The position numbers and the translations under genes were made by a program. The notes beneath the pieces were generated by a model. It worked only from the letters and a program-made list of their open reading frames with translations. It was not told where the DNA came from and made no database searches. From assembly GCA_905339275.1 (NCBI GenBank), contig CAJPFK010000001.1, positions 1,178,001 to 1,242,000 on the forward strand: a DNA stretch of 64,000 nucleotides, given 5' to 3'. Below are positions 24,418 through 33,479 of the stretch, in pieces. The DNA comes from Methylophilaceae bacterium (GTDB taxonomy: Bacteria > Pseudomonadota > Gammaproteobacteria > Burkholderiales > Methylophilaceae). The stretch's first letter is position 1; each line of letters opens with the position of its first letter.

Positions 24418-25776
24418 TCAGTGATTACGCAGATGATTCAAGGCCTGTTCCAGGCGCTCGACGCCAATAACCTCCATCCCCTTGATAGTCTGCTTCGGAG
24501 CATTGGCCTTGGGCACGATCGCCTTGGTAAAACCCAGCTTGGCCGCCTCTTTCAGGCGCTCCTGGCCGCGTTGCACAGGTCGCACTTCTCCGGCCAGGCC
24601 GACTTCACCAAATACTATAAGTTTATTATCCAATGGTTTGTTTTTTAAGGATGAAACAATGGAGCACAACACTGCTAAGTCTACTGCCGGTTCGCTGATT
24701 TTGACCCCGCCGACGGCATTGACGAATACATCCTGGTCAAAACAGGCCACGCCTGCATGGCGATGCAGCACGGCCAACAGCATGGCCAGGCGATTCTGCT
24801 CCAGCCCCACGCATAGTCTCTTTGGATTAGGCGCGTGCGCTTCGTCAACCAGCGCCTGTACCTCGACCAGAAGCGGCCGCGTGCCTTCCTGGGTGACCGT
24901 GATGCAGGAGCCTGCAACCTCTTCCGCATGATGCGAGAGAAACAAGGCGGAAGGATTGCTGACCTCGCGCAGGCCTTTTTCCGTCATGGCAAAAACACCC
25001 AGTTCATTCACCGCGCCGAACCGGTTCTTGAATGCGCGGATCAGGCGGAAACTCGAATTCGGGTCTCCCTCGAAATACAGCACGGTATCGACGATATGTT
25101 CCAGTACGCGCGGCCCTGCCAGCGCGCCTTCCTTGGTGACGTGGCCGACCAGGATTACGGTAATGCCCAATTGCTTGGCAGCGCGCGTCAGTTGGGCAGA
25201 ACATTCCCGTACCTGGGCCACCGAACCTGGCGCCGATTGCAATGCCTCGGAGTACACCGTCTGGATGGAGTCGATGACGGCAATATCCGGCTTGTGATCT
25301 TGCAGGACGGCTAAAATCTTTTCCAGCTGGATCTCGGCCAGAAGATCGATCGGGCTGGCATCCAGGCCGAGCCGTTTGGCCCGCATGGCAATCTGCTGCG
25401 CCGACTCCTCGCCGCTGACATAAAGTGCCTTCCGTTCCCTGCCCACATGGCACAAGGCCTGGAGTAAGAGGGTCGATTTACCGATACCCGGATCGCCGCC
25501 TATCAGCACTACCCCGCCGGCCACGAGGCCGCCGCCGAGTACGCGGTCGAATTCGCCGATACCGGAAGGCTGCCTGGGAATCTCGGCAGCTTCCACATCT
25601 GCCAGCTTCTGCAAGCCCGTCGTCTGCGCCAGGGCTGCATAGCGATTCGTTGCCGGAGTTTCGGCAATCGTTTCAACCAGGGTATTCCATGCATTGCAGG
25701 CAGGGCATTGGCCCTGCCACTTCGGCGATTGCCCGCCGCATTCGGTACAGCTATAGATGGTCTTTGCCTTGGCCAT
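24418..25776 (-). CDS. radA: DNA repair protein RadA
   Basis: RadA helps branch migration during recombination. The 452 residues have the N-terminal C4 zinc finger CTECGGQSPKWQGQCPAC, Walker A GGDPGIGKSTLLLQ, the RadA-specific KNRFGAVNELGVF, and a Lon-protease-like C-terminal domain. ATG 25776 shares one base with the alr stop (TGATG), so the two are coupled; an upstream start at 25818 would lie inside alr. It is the last gene of dnaB-alr-radA. Confidence 0.97.
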   Translation of the reverse strand: MAKAKTIYSCTECGGQSPKWQGQCPACNAWNTLVETIAETPATNRYAALAQTTGLQKLADVEAAEIPRQPSGIGEFDRVLGGGLVAGGVVLIGGDPGIGKSTLLLQALCHVGRERKALYVSGEESAQQIAMRAKRLGLDASPIDLLAEIQLEKILAVLQDHKPDIAVIDSIQTVYSEALQSAPGSVAQVRECSAQLTRAAKQLGITVILVGHVTKEGALAGPRVLEHIVDTVLYFEGDPNSSFRLIRAFKNRFGAVNELGVFAMTEKGLREVSNPSALFLSHHAEEVAGSCITVTQEGTRPLLVEVQALVDEAHAPNPKRLCVGLEQNRLAMLLAVLHRHAGVACFDQDVFVNAVGGVKISEPAVDLAVLCSIVSSLKNKPLDNKLIVFGEVGLAGEVRPVQRGQERLKEAAKLGFTKAIVPKANAPKQTIKGMEVIGVERLEQALNHLRNH

Positions 25777-26843
25777 CAACTGACCACCTTCACCGGCACC
25801 CGAGCCGCCAAGGCACACAACAGTTCATAACCCACCGTGCCTGATATCTCGGCAACTGCATCAACCGGCACATGCTCACCCCAAAGTTCGACCGCACTGC
25901 CAACAACGGCCTCGGGAATATCGGTGATATCGACAAACAGCATATCCATGGAAACCCGGCCCAGGGTTTGCGTCATCCTGCCTGCAACTGCCACCGGGGT
26001 TCCGGATGGCGCATGACGGGGATAACCGTCGGCGTATCCGCAGGCAACAATCCCGACCCGCGTCGGCCTGCTCGCGGTAAAACGATGCCCGTAGCCGACG
26101 CTATCGCCTGCCTGCAGATTCTGGATGGCGATCACGGCACTGGCCAGGGACATCGCGGGACGCAACCCGTATGCCTTCGCCGGCGTCCCCGCCACCGGAC
26201 TTGCGCCATACAGCATAATGCCCGGCCTGACCCAATCCGTATGGGTTTCCGGATAACGCAATATGGCAGCAGAATTTGCCAGGGAAACCGGATACGCCAT
26301 GCCCCTGGTCGCCTGATTGAAGATTGCCAATGGGCCGGCAACGCCCAGGCTGTCGTCAGCGGTTGCAAAATGGGTCATCAGGGCAATCTGCGCCACATTC
26401 CTGCATGCGGCCAGACGACTGACCGCACCGGCATAATGCTCCGGCCTGAAGCCGAGACGGTTCATGCCGGTATTCATCTTGATAAATACGGACACCGGCG
26501 TATCCATAAACGCCTGCTCCAGCATCCTGACCTGCTCGAGGTGGTGGACGACCAGGCTGATGTCGTCCTGAGCGGCACCAGCCAGTTCGCGCTCGTGAAA
26601 CACGCCCTCCAGCAGCAGGATGGCCTGATTGAAGCCGGCTTCGCGCAATCCGATGGCTTCATTAAGCCCCAGTACGGCGAAGCCATCGGCATCATCCAGT
26701 CCTTGCGCGATCCGCAACAAACCGTGGCCATAGCCGTTGGCCTTGACCACGGCCATCGCCCTGGATTGCGGTGCATGGGACTTTGCAACCTCGAGGTTAT
26801 GACGCAGCGCACCGAGGTGGATAGTAGCCTGGATAGGACGCAT
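25776..26843 (-). CDS. alr: Alanine racemase
   Basis: PLP enzyme that makes D-alanine for peptidoglycan. Of 355 residues from ATG 26843, the PLP lysine is in [11 protein letters not shown] near the N-terminus, and the second-domain tail has the usual [14 protein letters not shown] and [12 protein letters not shown] 26843 lies four bases behind the dnaB stop and starts the normal sequence ([10 protein letters not shown]); the frame is open to 26897 inside dnaB. The order dnaB-alr-radA is common in proteobacteria. Confidence 0.96.
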   Translation of the reverse strand: MRPIQATIHLGALRHNLEVAKSHAPQSRAMAVVKANGYGHGLLRIAQGLDDADGFAVLGLNEAIGLREAGFNQAILLLEGVFHERELAGAAQDDISLVVHHLEQVRMLEQAFMDTPVSVFIKMNTGMNRLGFRPEHYAGAVSRLAACRNVAQIALMTHFATADDSLGVAGPLAIFNQATRGMAYPVSLANSAAILRYPETHTDWVRPGIMLYGASPVAGTPAKAYGLRPAMSLASAVIAIQNLQAGDSVGYGHRFTASRPTRVGIVACGYADGYPRHAPSGTPVAVAGRMTQTLGRVSMDMLFVDITDIPEAVVGSAVELWGEHVPVDAVAEISGTVGYELLCALAARVPVKVVS

Positions 26844-26847
26844 GCCG

Positions 26848-28218
26848 CTAATAGGCGCCCGATGAGATGAAATTCTCGAAACGCGTATGCTCGCCAAGGA
26901 AAGTCAACCTGACGCGCCCGATAGGACCATTACGCTGCTTGGCAATAATGATCTCCGCCGTGCCTTTGTCGGGTGTGTCGGCGTTATAGACTTCATCGCG
27001 ATAAATGAACAGGATCAGGTCGGCATCCTGCTCAATCGCTCCCGATTCACGCAAATCGGACATGACCGGTCGCTTATCCGGGCGTTGTTCCACGCTGCGG
27101 TTGAGCTGCGACAAGGCAACCACCGGCACATCCAGCTCCTTGGCCAGGGCTTTCAACGAGCGTGAGATTTCTGAAATTTCGGTCGCGCGGTTCTCCCCCT
27201 GCTTGCCAGCCGGTGCTGCCATCAATTGCAGATAGTCGACAACGATCAGGCCCAGCTTACCGGTTTTCCTGTGTAACCGGCGCGCCCTTGCACGCACATC
27301 GAAAGAGTTGAGGCCCGCCCCCTCATCGATGAAAACAGGCGCTTCATTCAATCTGCCCAGCGCAGTCGTCAGCCTGACCCAATCCTCATCCTCGAGGCGA
27401 CCGGTGCGCATGCGGTGCTGGTCGAGGCGGCCAACCGAGCCGATCATCCGCATGGCGAGCTGGGTTGCCGCCATTTCCATGGAGAACACGGCAACCGGCA
27501 GGCCGGTATCCAGTGCCACATTCTCGGCAATATTGAGGGAAAAAGCCGTTTTACCCATGGAAGGCCGGCCGGCAACAATAATCAGGTCTCCCGGCTGGAA
27601 ACCGGAAGTCATCGAATCAAGATCGCTGAACCCGGTCGGAATACCCGTCACATCGCTTTGATTATCGCGCTGGAAGAGTTGATCGATACGGTCTGCGACT
27701 TGCGGCAGCAGCACCTTGATATCGATAAAACCTTCCGTGCTGCGCTTGCCGCCTTCAGCGATCTGGAAAATCCTGGCCTCGGCCTCATCCAGCAGTTGCT
27801 GGGCGTCGCGGCCCTGCGGGCTGTATGCGCTCTCGGCAATGCCCGATCCGACCTCGACCAGCTTGCGCATCACGGCACGCTCACGCACAATCTCCGCATA
27901 GCGGCGGATATTCGCCGCTGTCGGCGTATTTTGTGCAAGCGCGCCAAGATATGCCAAACCGCCAACTGCAGACAGTTCTGCCGAGTTTTCCAGTGATTCG
28001 GCAACGGTGACGATATCGGCTGGCTTGTTGTGCTCGATCAGCCTGGAGATATGCTCATAGATCAAACGATGATCGTGCCGGTAAAAATCGCCTGCCGAGA
28101 GGATATCGGCAATTTTGTCGAGCGCTTCATTTTCAAGCAGCAAGCCGCCAAGCACCGATTGCTCGGCCTCGACAGAGTGTGGAGGGAGTTTCAGGGATTC
28201 GAGTGCGTCATCTGCCAT
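26848..28218 (-). CDS. dnaB: Replicative DNA helicase
   Basis: Hexameric helicase that opens the replication fork. The 456 residues include the N-terminal primase-interacting domain ([28 protein letters not shown]), Walker [15 protein letters not shown], and conserved [10 protein letters not shown] and [10 protein letters not shown]. Full length and intact. First gene of a three-gene unit; a bidirectional terminator separates it from rplI upstream. Confidence 0.98.
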   Translation of the reverse strand: MADDALESLKLPPHSVEAEQSVLGGLLLENEALDKIADILSAGDFYRHDHRLIYEHISRLIEHNKPADIVTVAESLENSAELSAVGGLAYLGALAQNTPTAANIRRYAEIVRERAVMRKLVEVGSGIAESAYSPQGRDAQQLLDEAEARIFQIAEGGKRSTEGFIDIKVLLPQVADRIDQLFQRDNQSDVTGIPTGFSDLDSMTSGFQPGDLIIVAGRPSMGKTAFSLNIAENVALDTGLPVAVFSMEMAATQLAMRMIGSVGRLDQHRMRTGRLEDEDWVRLTTALGRLNEAPVFIDEGAGLNSFDVRARARRLHRKTGKLGLIVVDYLQLMAAPAGKQGENRATEISEISRSLKALAKELDVPVVALSQLNRSVEQRPDKRPVMSDLRESGAIEQDADLILFIYRDEVYNADTPDKGTAEIIIAKQRNGPIGRVRLTFLGEHTRFENFISSGAY

Positions 28219-28236
28219 AGCGGTGAATTATAGCCC

Positions 28237-28270
28237 AATAAAAAAGGCTGCCTAAGCAGCCTTTTTTATT
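28237..28270. terminator. Bidirectional terminator between rplI and dnaB
   Basis: A 15-bp perfect stem (28237-28251 with 28256-28270) with loop CTAA has a GGCTGC/GCAGCC core and A-rich/T-rich arms. It ends the rpsF-priB-rpsR-rplI transcript. The terminator behind fabI at 46177 has almost the same design. Confidence 0.9.
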
Positions 28271-28288
28271 TATTTCCATCGAACCGGA

Positions 28289-28741
28289 TCAGGCAGCTTC
28301 GCCCAATACGGATACCGTAATTTCCACGACTACGTCGTGATGCAGCGCAACGCTCACATTATGGTCACCAACAACTTTCAATGGACCATCGGGCAGGCGC
28401 ACTTCCGACTTGGCCACTTCGAAACCCTGTGCAGTCAGCGCCTCGGCAATGTCGCCATTGGTTACAGAACCGAACAGACGGCCATCGACACCTGCCTTCT
28501 GGGAAACCTGCAACAAGAAACCGGCCAGCTTCTCGCCGCGTGCCTGTGCAGCGGCCAGCAGCGCGGCCTGCTGTTTTTCAAGTTCGACACGGCGTGCTTC
28601 GAATTCGGCCTTGTTAGCCTCGGTTGCACGCTTTGCCTTGCCTTGTGGAATCAGGAAGTTACGGCCATAACCGTCCTTCACTTTGACAACATCACCCAAA
28701 TTACCGAGGTTGACGACTTTTTCCAATAAGATTACTTGCAT
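28289..28741 (-). CDS. rplI: 50S ribosomal protein L9
   Basis: L9 bridges the L1 stalk region of the large subunit. The 150 residues begin [30 protein letters not shown], the signature of the N-terminal rRNA-binding domain, followed by the long connecting helix and C-terminal domain. Last gene of its operon, before the terminator. Confidence 0.98.
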   Translation of the reverse strand: MQVILLEKVVNLGNLGDVVKVKDGYGRNFLIPQGKAKRATEANKAEFEARRVELEKQQAALLAAAQARGEKLAGFLLQVSQKAGVDGRLFGSVTNGDIAEALTAQGFEVAKSEVRLPDGPLKVVGDHNVSVALHHDVVVEITVSVLGEAA

Positions 28742-28753
28742 TATCGTCTCCTC

Positions 28754-28981
28754 TTAGTGCTTGTCAGTGTATGGAAGCAAAGCCAGGAAACGTGCGCGCT
28801 TCACGGCGGTGGTTAGCTGACGCTGATATCTGGCTTTGGTGCCGGTAATACGTGCAGGAATAATCTTGCCGTTTTCCGTGATGAAATCCTTGAGCAGGTC
28901 AACATCCTTGTAATCGACTTCCTTGATGCCCTCTGCCGAAAAACGGCAGTAGCGGCGGCGTTTGAACATATCACGTGCCAT
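28754..28981 (-). CDS. rpsR: 30S ribosomal protein S18
   Basis: Small-subunit protein that pairs with S6. It has 75 residues with the standard [19 protein letters not shown] and the C-terminal [27 protein letters not shown]. It lies between priB and rplI, the usual order. Confidence 0.98.
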   Translation of the reverse strand: MARDMFKRRRYCRFSAEGIKEVDYKDVDLLKDFITENGKIIPARITGTKARYQRQLTTAVKRARFLALLPYTDKH

Positions 28982-28993
28982 GTTGGTAATCCT

Positions 28994-29284
28994 TCAAATA
29001 ATCTCTAATGCATTTAAATGTAATACCAGTTGTGTGCTTTTCAGGCTGCGTCTTGCGATGAATCCGGCCAGTTTCACCTGGCTGGCGGGTTGAATGTTTC
29101 CGGCTCGCTCTGCGATATCGCCTATCGCAACTACGGACAACTCGCATTCCACCCTGCGTTTAGTTTCAGCTTCAATTTGTTCTGAAACATGCCGCACTGC
29201 AAAACTCAACAACGGTAAACCTGCCGGTGTGTAGCGAAGCGGCTCGACCTGCACGACTTCGCCAGTCAACACTAGCTTATTCAA
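28994..29284 (-). CDS. priB: Primosomal replication protein N (PriB)
   Basis: A single-stranded DNA-binding OB-fold protein for replication restart with PriA. The 96 residues begin MNKLVLTGEVVQVEPLRYTPAG and contain FAVRH and ECELSVVAIG, as in the beta/gammaproteobacterial family. The start is TTG 29284, directly after the rpsF stop (TAATTG), so translation depends on coupling. Its place inside the S6-S18-L9 operon is typical. Confidence 0.92.
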   Translation of the reverse strand: MNKLVLTGEVVQVEPLRYTPAGLPLLSFAVRHVSEQIEAETKRRVECELSVVAIGDIAERAGNIQPASQVKLAGFIARRSLKSTQLVLHLNALEII

Positions 29285-29674
29285 TTAAGCCGATGCTGCC
29301 TCTGCGGCAGGGGCTTCTTTCGCTGCGGTATCACTGCTCAGCACCGACTTGGATTTTTCATCCTTCATCATCGGGGAAGGCTCGACCACTGCCGCCTTGG
29401 TGGCAATAGTCAGGTGACGCAGAACCGCATCATTGAACTTGAATGCCAGCTCAAGCTCATTGAGCACGTCCTGGTTACATTCAATATTCATGAGCACGTA
29501 ATGTGCCTTGTGGATTTTCTGGATCGGGTATGCCAGTTGACGACGGCCCCAGTCTTCAAGACGGTGAATGGCACCGGCATTTGAGGTTACCAGTGCGCGG
29601 TAACGCTCGATCATGGCCGGCACTTGCTCACTCTGGTCCGGGTGGACGATAAAGACCACTTCATAATGTCGCAT
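29285..29674 (-). CDS. rpsF: 30S ribosomal protein S6
   Basis: Small-subunit protein of 129 residues with the conserved [18 protein letters not shown] start and [19 protein letters not shown] core. The C-terminal 30 residues form an Ala/Glu/Lys-rich tail, longer than in many species. First gene of rpsF-priB-rpsR-rplI, with a good promoter candidate at 29743-29771. Confidence 0.98.
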   Translation of the reverse strand: MRHYEVVFIVHPDQSEQVPAMIERYRALVTSNAGAIHRLEDWGRRQLAYPIQKIHKAHYVLMNIECNQDVLNELELAFKFNDAVLRHLTIATKAAVVEPSPMMKDEKSKSVLSSDTAAKEAPAAEAASA

Positions 29675-29742
29675 ATGTACTCCTTGTGGATTGGCAGGCT
29701 TTCGTTTATGCGTAACGATAAGCCAAGGTTGAAAAGCCCATG

Positions 29743-29771
29743 ATTCTAGCGAGAATTACCAAACAAATCAA
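29743..29771 (-). promoter_or_regulatory. Sigma-70 promoter candidate for the rpsF operon
   Basis: On the minus strand TTGATT (29766-29771) and TAGAAT (29743-29748) are separated by exactly 17 bases. The leader to the rpsF ATG is about 60 bases. The match and spacing are good, but it is untested. Confidence 0.65.
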
Positions 29772-29836
29772 TTCTTTTAGCCGAAATCAGGCTGACCCAG
29801 AGGCTCCCGGGCCTGCGGTTTTCCGTTGCATTCATG

Positions 29837-30577
29837 TCAGGGCCTGGCTTCGGCACCCGGTGCCGAAGGCGCCACAGGCATGAACGGACCGTCCTCGAAA
29901 GCAGGAAGCCCGGCGGAATTCGGGGCCGTAGGCAGCGCCTCTTCTTCACAAAACGCGACACTTCTGCAGATATTGTACTGGAGATGATGAGACCAGACCT
30001 TGCCCAGCACCTGCCCGCTTTCCACCTGATCCCCGACGAAAAGCCTGGGAGCCAGATAGCGATAGGCTTTTGCTCCTCCACCGGGTTCGGCGATCACGAT
30101 AACAAAGCCTGATTCGCGTGTGATTTTGCTGACTTTCACAACCTTCCCGGCACTCATCGAATAAACCGGCGTACCGCCCTTGACCAGAATATCGACACCC
30201 GCACGGATTTTTTCCGGGTTTCCGTTCACGGGCTCGCCATAATGCTGGCGTATTTCACCCGTGACCGGATATGGATTCCTTTTTGCAGCAGCCTTGCCTG
30301 CATAACCGGGTATTGCCTGGCAAGAAGCCCCATCCCATTTCGTACCCTCGGCGCACGCACAAACCTGCCCGTTGAACTGGCTGTTGCCGGGACATTCCCT
30401 GGGGACAAATTGCAGCGTTGAGGGGCAGGCCACTTTTGCCGCATGGAAGGATGTCCCGGCCATCGGCAGTTCGTCCACAATCTCGCCATTCTCAAGCCGC
30501 CAGCAATCTGCAAACGCGGATGATGATACAACACCCAGCCAGAACACAAGAAGCGAACAAAACGGCTTTTTCAACAT
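29837..30577 (-). CDS. Exported M23/LytM-fold protein lacking metal ligands
   Basis: A 246-residue exported protein. A signal peptide (MLKKPFCSLLVFWLGVVSSSAFA) is followed by a Cys-rich segment (six Cys between 25 and 87), then a LytM/M23-like beta domain at about 105-203. The zinc positions are altered: HxxxD is R125-AGV-D129, the usual YxHL is Y172-R-Y174-L, and HxH is H198-L-Q200. It is therefore probably not an active hydrolase; EnvC and NlpD show that inactive LytM domains can activate amidases. ATG 30577 is chosen for the signal peptide. Confidence 0.7.
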   Translation of the reverse strand: MLKKPFCSLLVFWLGVVSSSAFADCWRLENGEIVDELPMAGTSFHAAKVACPSTLQFVPRECPGNSQFNGQVCACAEGTKWDGASCQAIPGYAGKAAAKRNPYPVTGEIRQHYGEPVNGNPEKIRAGVDILVKGGTPVYSMSAGKVVKVSKITRESGFVIVIAEPGGGAKAYRYLAPRLFVGDQVESGQVLGKVWSHHLQYNICRSVAFCEEEALPTAPNSAGLPAFEDGPFMPVAPSAPGAEARP

Positions 30578-30638
30578 GCTTGAATTGTACAAAAATCCCG
30601 GCTTGTAATATTTCCCCATGCGCCAGAGCATGCGGCAA

Positions 30639-31022
30639 TCAGGACTTCAGCCATTGAATGGTGATGATGCCCAACCCGGTCGCCACAAGCGAGCCAATCA
30701 CATGGCTTGATAGATGCAAGGCAGCCCATCCGTACTCAGCGCGTGAAAACAGGCCGACAGATTCGGCGGAAAAAGTTGAAAACGTGGTCAAACTGCCAAG
30801 GAACCCTGTTGTAACCAACAGCCTGACTTCGGGCGACAGGTTGCTCCCAACCGCAAGCAGGCCCATGACAATGCCGATCAAATAGCCGCCGGCCAGGTTG
30901 GCAAGCAGCGTCCCCAACGGCAACAGCGGGAAAACGGCATTCAGCAACAATCCCAAACCCCAGCGCACCCAGGCGCCAATGGCAGCGCCAACGCCTACCG
31001 CAACGAAACTGCTGATTCCCAT
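30639..31022 (-). CDS. crcB: Fluoride ion channel
   Basis: CrcB/Fluc forms a dual-topology dimer that lets fluoride out of the cell. The 127 residues have four membrane helices, the N-terminal GAAIGAWVRWGLG, and the pore motif GFLGSLTTFSTFSAE. It is a single-copy gene, consistent with a homodimer. I looked for the fluoride riboswitch upstream and did not find a convincing one. It may be co-transcribed with the downstream LytM-like gene (61 bases apart). Confidence 0.92.
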   Translation of the reverse strand: MGISSFVAVGVGAAIGAWVRWGLGLLLNAVFPLLPLGTLLANLAGGYLIGIVMGLLAVGSNLSPEVRLLVTTGFLGSLTTFSTFSAESVGLFSRAEYGWAALHLSSHVIGSLVATGLGIITIQWLKS

Positions 31023-31167
31023 ACTTCACCTCGTTTGATTAACCTTGATTCGCTGATGACTCGTCAGTTATGATGAAACGCAAAAAATGGTTTCAGGCGC
31101 CGGTATGCTGGCGAGCCTGCAAACTGTCTTGATCACTCCCCGAATAATAATTAAGAGTTTGTCATTC

Positions 31168-32622
31168 GTGCGCATTTTATTTGTTACATCCGAAGCCTAT
31201 CCTCTCATCAAAACAGGCGGACTTGCTGATGTCAGCGGCTCCCTGCCTGCTGCTTTGCGCGGGCTGGGGGCCGATATCCGCATATTGATTCCAGGATACC
31301 AGCAAGTAATCGACAAGTTGCCGGACGCGCGCCCTGTCGCGCATATCGACAACCTGCCGCTGATCGGCGCCGTAACGCTGATGCTGGCAGAGATGCCGGA
31401 CACCGGGGTCCCCGTCTACATCATCCATTGCCCTAGCCTTTACCAGCGCGCCGGCGGTCCTTACCTGGATGCCAGCGGCCGGGACTGGGAAGACAACCCG
31501 CTCAGATTCGGCATCCTCTCCCGCGTCGCAGCAATATTGAGCTGCCGGAACAGCCCCTTGAGTGACTGGATTCCGGATATCCTGCATTGTAACGACTGGC
31601 AGAGCGGATTGGCGCCAGCCTACCTGCACTATATGCCGGACACGCATGCCAGAAGCATGATCAGCCTCCACAACCTGGCCTTCCAGGGTTGCTATCCCGC
31701 CCATTGGGTGGAACGCCTATGGCTGCCAACGGAAAGTTACCAGATGCACGGCCTGGAATACCATCACCAGCTCTCCTTTCTCAAGGCCGGGATCTATTAC
31801 GCGGACAGCATCACGACCGTCAGCCCGACCTATGCCCGCGAAATCCAGACCAGCCAATACGGCTTCGGCCTGGAAGGTTTGCTGGCAAGCCGGGCGCATG
31901 AGATTCACGGCATACTGAACGGTATCGAGACGCAGGAATGGAATCCCGCAACAGACCCTTACCTGGTCACGCAATATGACGACAGGCACCTCGATAATAA
32001 AAATGCCGTCAAAAATGCACTTCAATCGCAACTTGGTTTAAGCGTAAACACGGAAACACCCTTACTGGGAGTGGTGAGCCGGCTGACCCACCAGAAAGGC
32101 CTGGATATGTTCCTTTCTGTTGCCGAAACCGTTCTGCAGCAAGGCTGCCAGATCGCGCTGCTGGGTGGCGGGGAAGCTGTCCTGGAACAAGGATTCAAGG
32201 CGCTTGCGCTCCTGTATCCCAACCAGGTCAGCGTCAATATCGGTTACAACGAACCGCTGTCGCATCAAATCATGGCTGGGGTCGATATATTCATCATGCC
32301 ATCGCGCTTCGAGCCTTGCGGCTTGAATCAGATGTACGGCCTGCGCTACGGGACGCCGCCGGTAGTCACCCCGACGGGTGGCCTTGCGGATTCCGTGGTC
32401 GACACAAATGCAGAAACCCTCCGGAATGGCACTGCAACGGGATTCGTAATGGATGCCCCGGCACCTGGTGCCTTGCTGTCCAGTATCGAGCATGCACTTG
32501 CTTACTATCGCAATCAGAAAAGCTGGCGCAAGATTCAACGTAACGGCATGCGTCTTGATCTGGGCTGGGCACACAGCGCGCAGGCATATATCGCGCTTTA
32601 CCAGCAACTGATGGGCCAGTAG
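31168..32622 (+). CDS. glgA: Glycogen synthase (ADP-glucose)
   Basis: Transfers glucose from ADP-glucose to glycogen (GT5 family). The 484 residues from GTG 31168 start with the conserved RILFVTSEAYPLIKTGGLADV, whose Lys contacts ADP-glucose. The C-terminal half has TPLLGVVSRLTHQKGLD and MPSRFEPCGLNQMYGLRYGT with the catalytic Glu. The frame is open upstream to 31087, but the GTG matches the family start and has AAGAG upstream. No other glycogen gene is in the window. Confidence 0.95.
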   Translation: MRILFVTSEAYPLIKTGGLADVSGSLPAALRGLGADIRILIPGYQQVIDKLPDARPVAHIDNLPLIGAVTLMLAEMPDTGVPVYIIHCPSLYQRAGGPYLDASGRDWEDNPLRFGILSRVAAILSCRNSPLSDWIPDILHCNDWQSGLAPAYLHYMPDTHARSMISLHNLAFQGCYPAHWVERLWLPTESYQMHGLEYHHQLSFLKAGIYYADSITTVSPTYAREIQTSQYGFGLEGLLASRAHEIHGILNGIETQEWNPATDPYLVTQYDDRHLDNKNAVKNALQSQLGLSVNTETPLLGVVSRLTHQKGLDMFLSVAETVLQQGCQIALLGGGEAVLEQGFKALALLYPNQVSVNIGYNEPLSHQIMAGVDIFIMPSRFEPCGLNQMYGLRYGTPPVVTPTGGLADSVVDTNAETLRNGTATGFVMDAPAPGALLSSIEHALAYYRNQKSWRKIQRNGMRLDLGWAHSAQAYIALYQQLMGQ

Positions 32623-32642
32623 CAAACTCAAGCCGCAAAAAA

Positions 32643-32670
32643 AAAGCCTGAAACATGCGTTTCAGGCTTT
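32643..32670 (+). terminator. Terminator of glgA
   Basis: AAAGCCTGAAAC (32643-32654) pairs perfectly with GTTTCAGGCTTT (32659-32670) around ATGC; ATTCTTATTT follows. It closes the glgA transcript 20 bases behind the stop. Confidence 0.88.
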
Positions 32671-32702
32671 ATTCTTATTTCTGCAACATTCCATGTATAA
32701 AT

Positions 32703-32815
32703 TGCATACTGAATAAAGTCCAAGGCCTGGCACGCTTAATGCTTAATATTAAGCGAGCTTTCTCCAAAGCTTTACTTCTCCTCCCTTCGGGTGCGCCTGC
32801 CGCACCCATTTTTTT
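32703..32815 (+). ncRNA. Candidate small RNA with CUCC loop and CUCCUCCC stretch
   Basis: Between the glgA terminator and a second rightward terminator (GGGTGCG 32789-32795 with CGCACCC 32801-32807, then seven T) there is no ORF. A TATAAA at 32696-32701 could be its -10 box. The stretch has GCTTAAT twice before ATTAAGC, a hairpin AGCTTT-CTCC-AAAGCT (32756-32771) and an unpaired CTTCTCCTCCC. Both C-rich segments could pair with ribosome binding sites. This layout is typical of trans-acting, Hfq-type small RNAs. Expression is not shown. Confidence 0.5.
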
Positions 32816-32830
32816 ATTCCAGGCTGCTGG

Positions 32831-33379
32831 TCAGCCGAGCTTGATAAAATGCTCCCTGTAATACTTAAGCTCTTCAATTGATTCATAAATATCTGCCAGC
32901 GCCTCATGCTTGCTGGCCTTCTTGAACCCGGCATAGATCTCCGGTTTCCACCGCCTTGCCAGTTCCTTGAATACACTGACATCCAGATTCCTGTAGTGGA
33001 AATATGCTTCCAAATCGGGCATATATCTGGCCATGAAACGCCTGTCCTGGCAGATCGAGTTGCCGCACATGGGCGATTTCCCGGAAGGCACGAACTGCTT
33101 GAGAAACTCGATCATCTGCGCGGTTGCCGCAGCCTCGTCCAGCGCGGAGGCCTTGACCTTGTCGATCAGTCCGGAACGGCCATGTGTTCCCTTGTTCCAT
33201 GCATCCATCCCGTCAAGAACGGCATCAGTTTGGTGCACGACCAGCACCGGTGATTCTCCCAGCACATTCAATTGCGCATCTGTAACCACTGCCGCAAGTT
33301 CGAGAATACGATCATTCTCGGGCGATAACCCGCTCATTTCCATATCCAGCCAGATCAGGTTGTCGTTATTCAGTGCCAT
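32831..33379 (-). CDS. orn: Oligoribonuclease
   Basis: A 3'-5' exonuclease (DEDDh) that degrades di- to pentanucleotides. The 182 residues contain the DEDD motifs: [10 protein letters not shown] (Asp, Glu), [11 protein letters not shown] (Asp), and a C-terminal [11 protein letters not shown] (His, Asp). ATG 33379 gives the usual length; a second ATG three bases upstream is equally possible, and the open frame to 33433 is too long for the family. Confidence 0.96.
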   Translation of the reverse strand: MALNNDNLIWLDMEMSGLSPENDRILELAAVVTDAQLNVLGESPVLVVHQTDAVLDGMDAWNKGTHGRSGLIDKVKASALDEAAATAQMIEFLKQFVPSGKSPMCGNSICQDRRFMARYMPDLEAYFHYRNLDVSVFKELARRWKPEIYAGFKKASKHEALADIYESIEELKYYREHFIKLG

Positions 33380-33479
33380 CATGATTTCCATTAAAATTGT
33401 CTGATAAAACTCGATTGGTGAACCTTCTGCCAAGCGATGCTTCTATAATGTCATTAGTTTAACTGAAAACCTTTGCACA

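Noticed and set aside
31023-31086. Fluoride riboswitch because of CTGATGACTCGTC near crcB
   Set aside because: The motif is on the plus strand, away from crcB, and the 5' part (GG-GATGG) is absent. The stretch is a short hairpin only.
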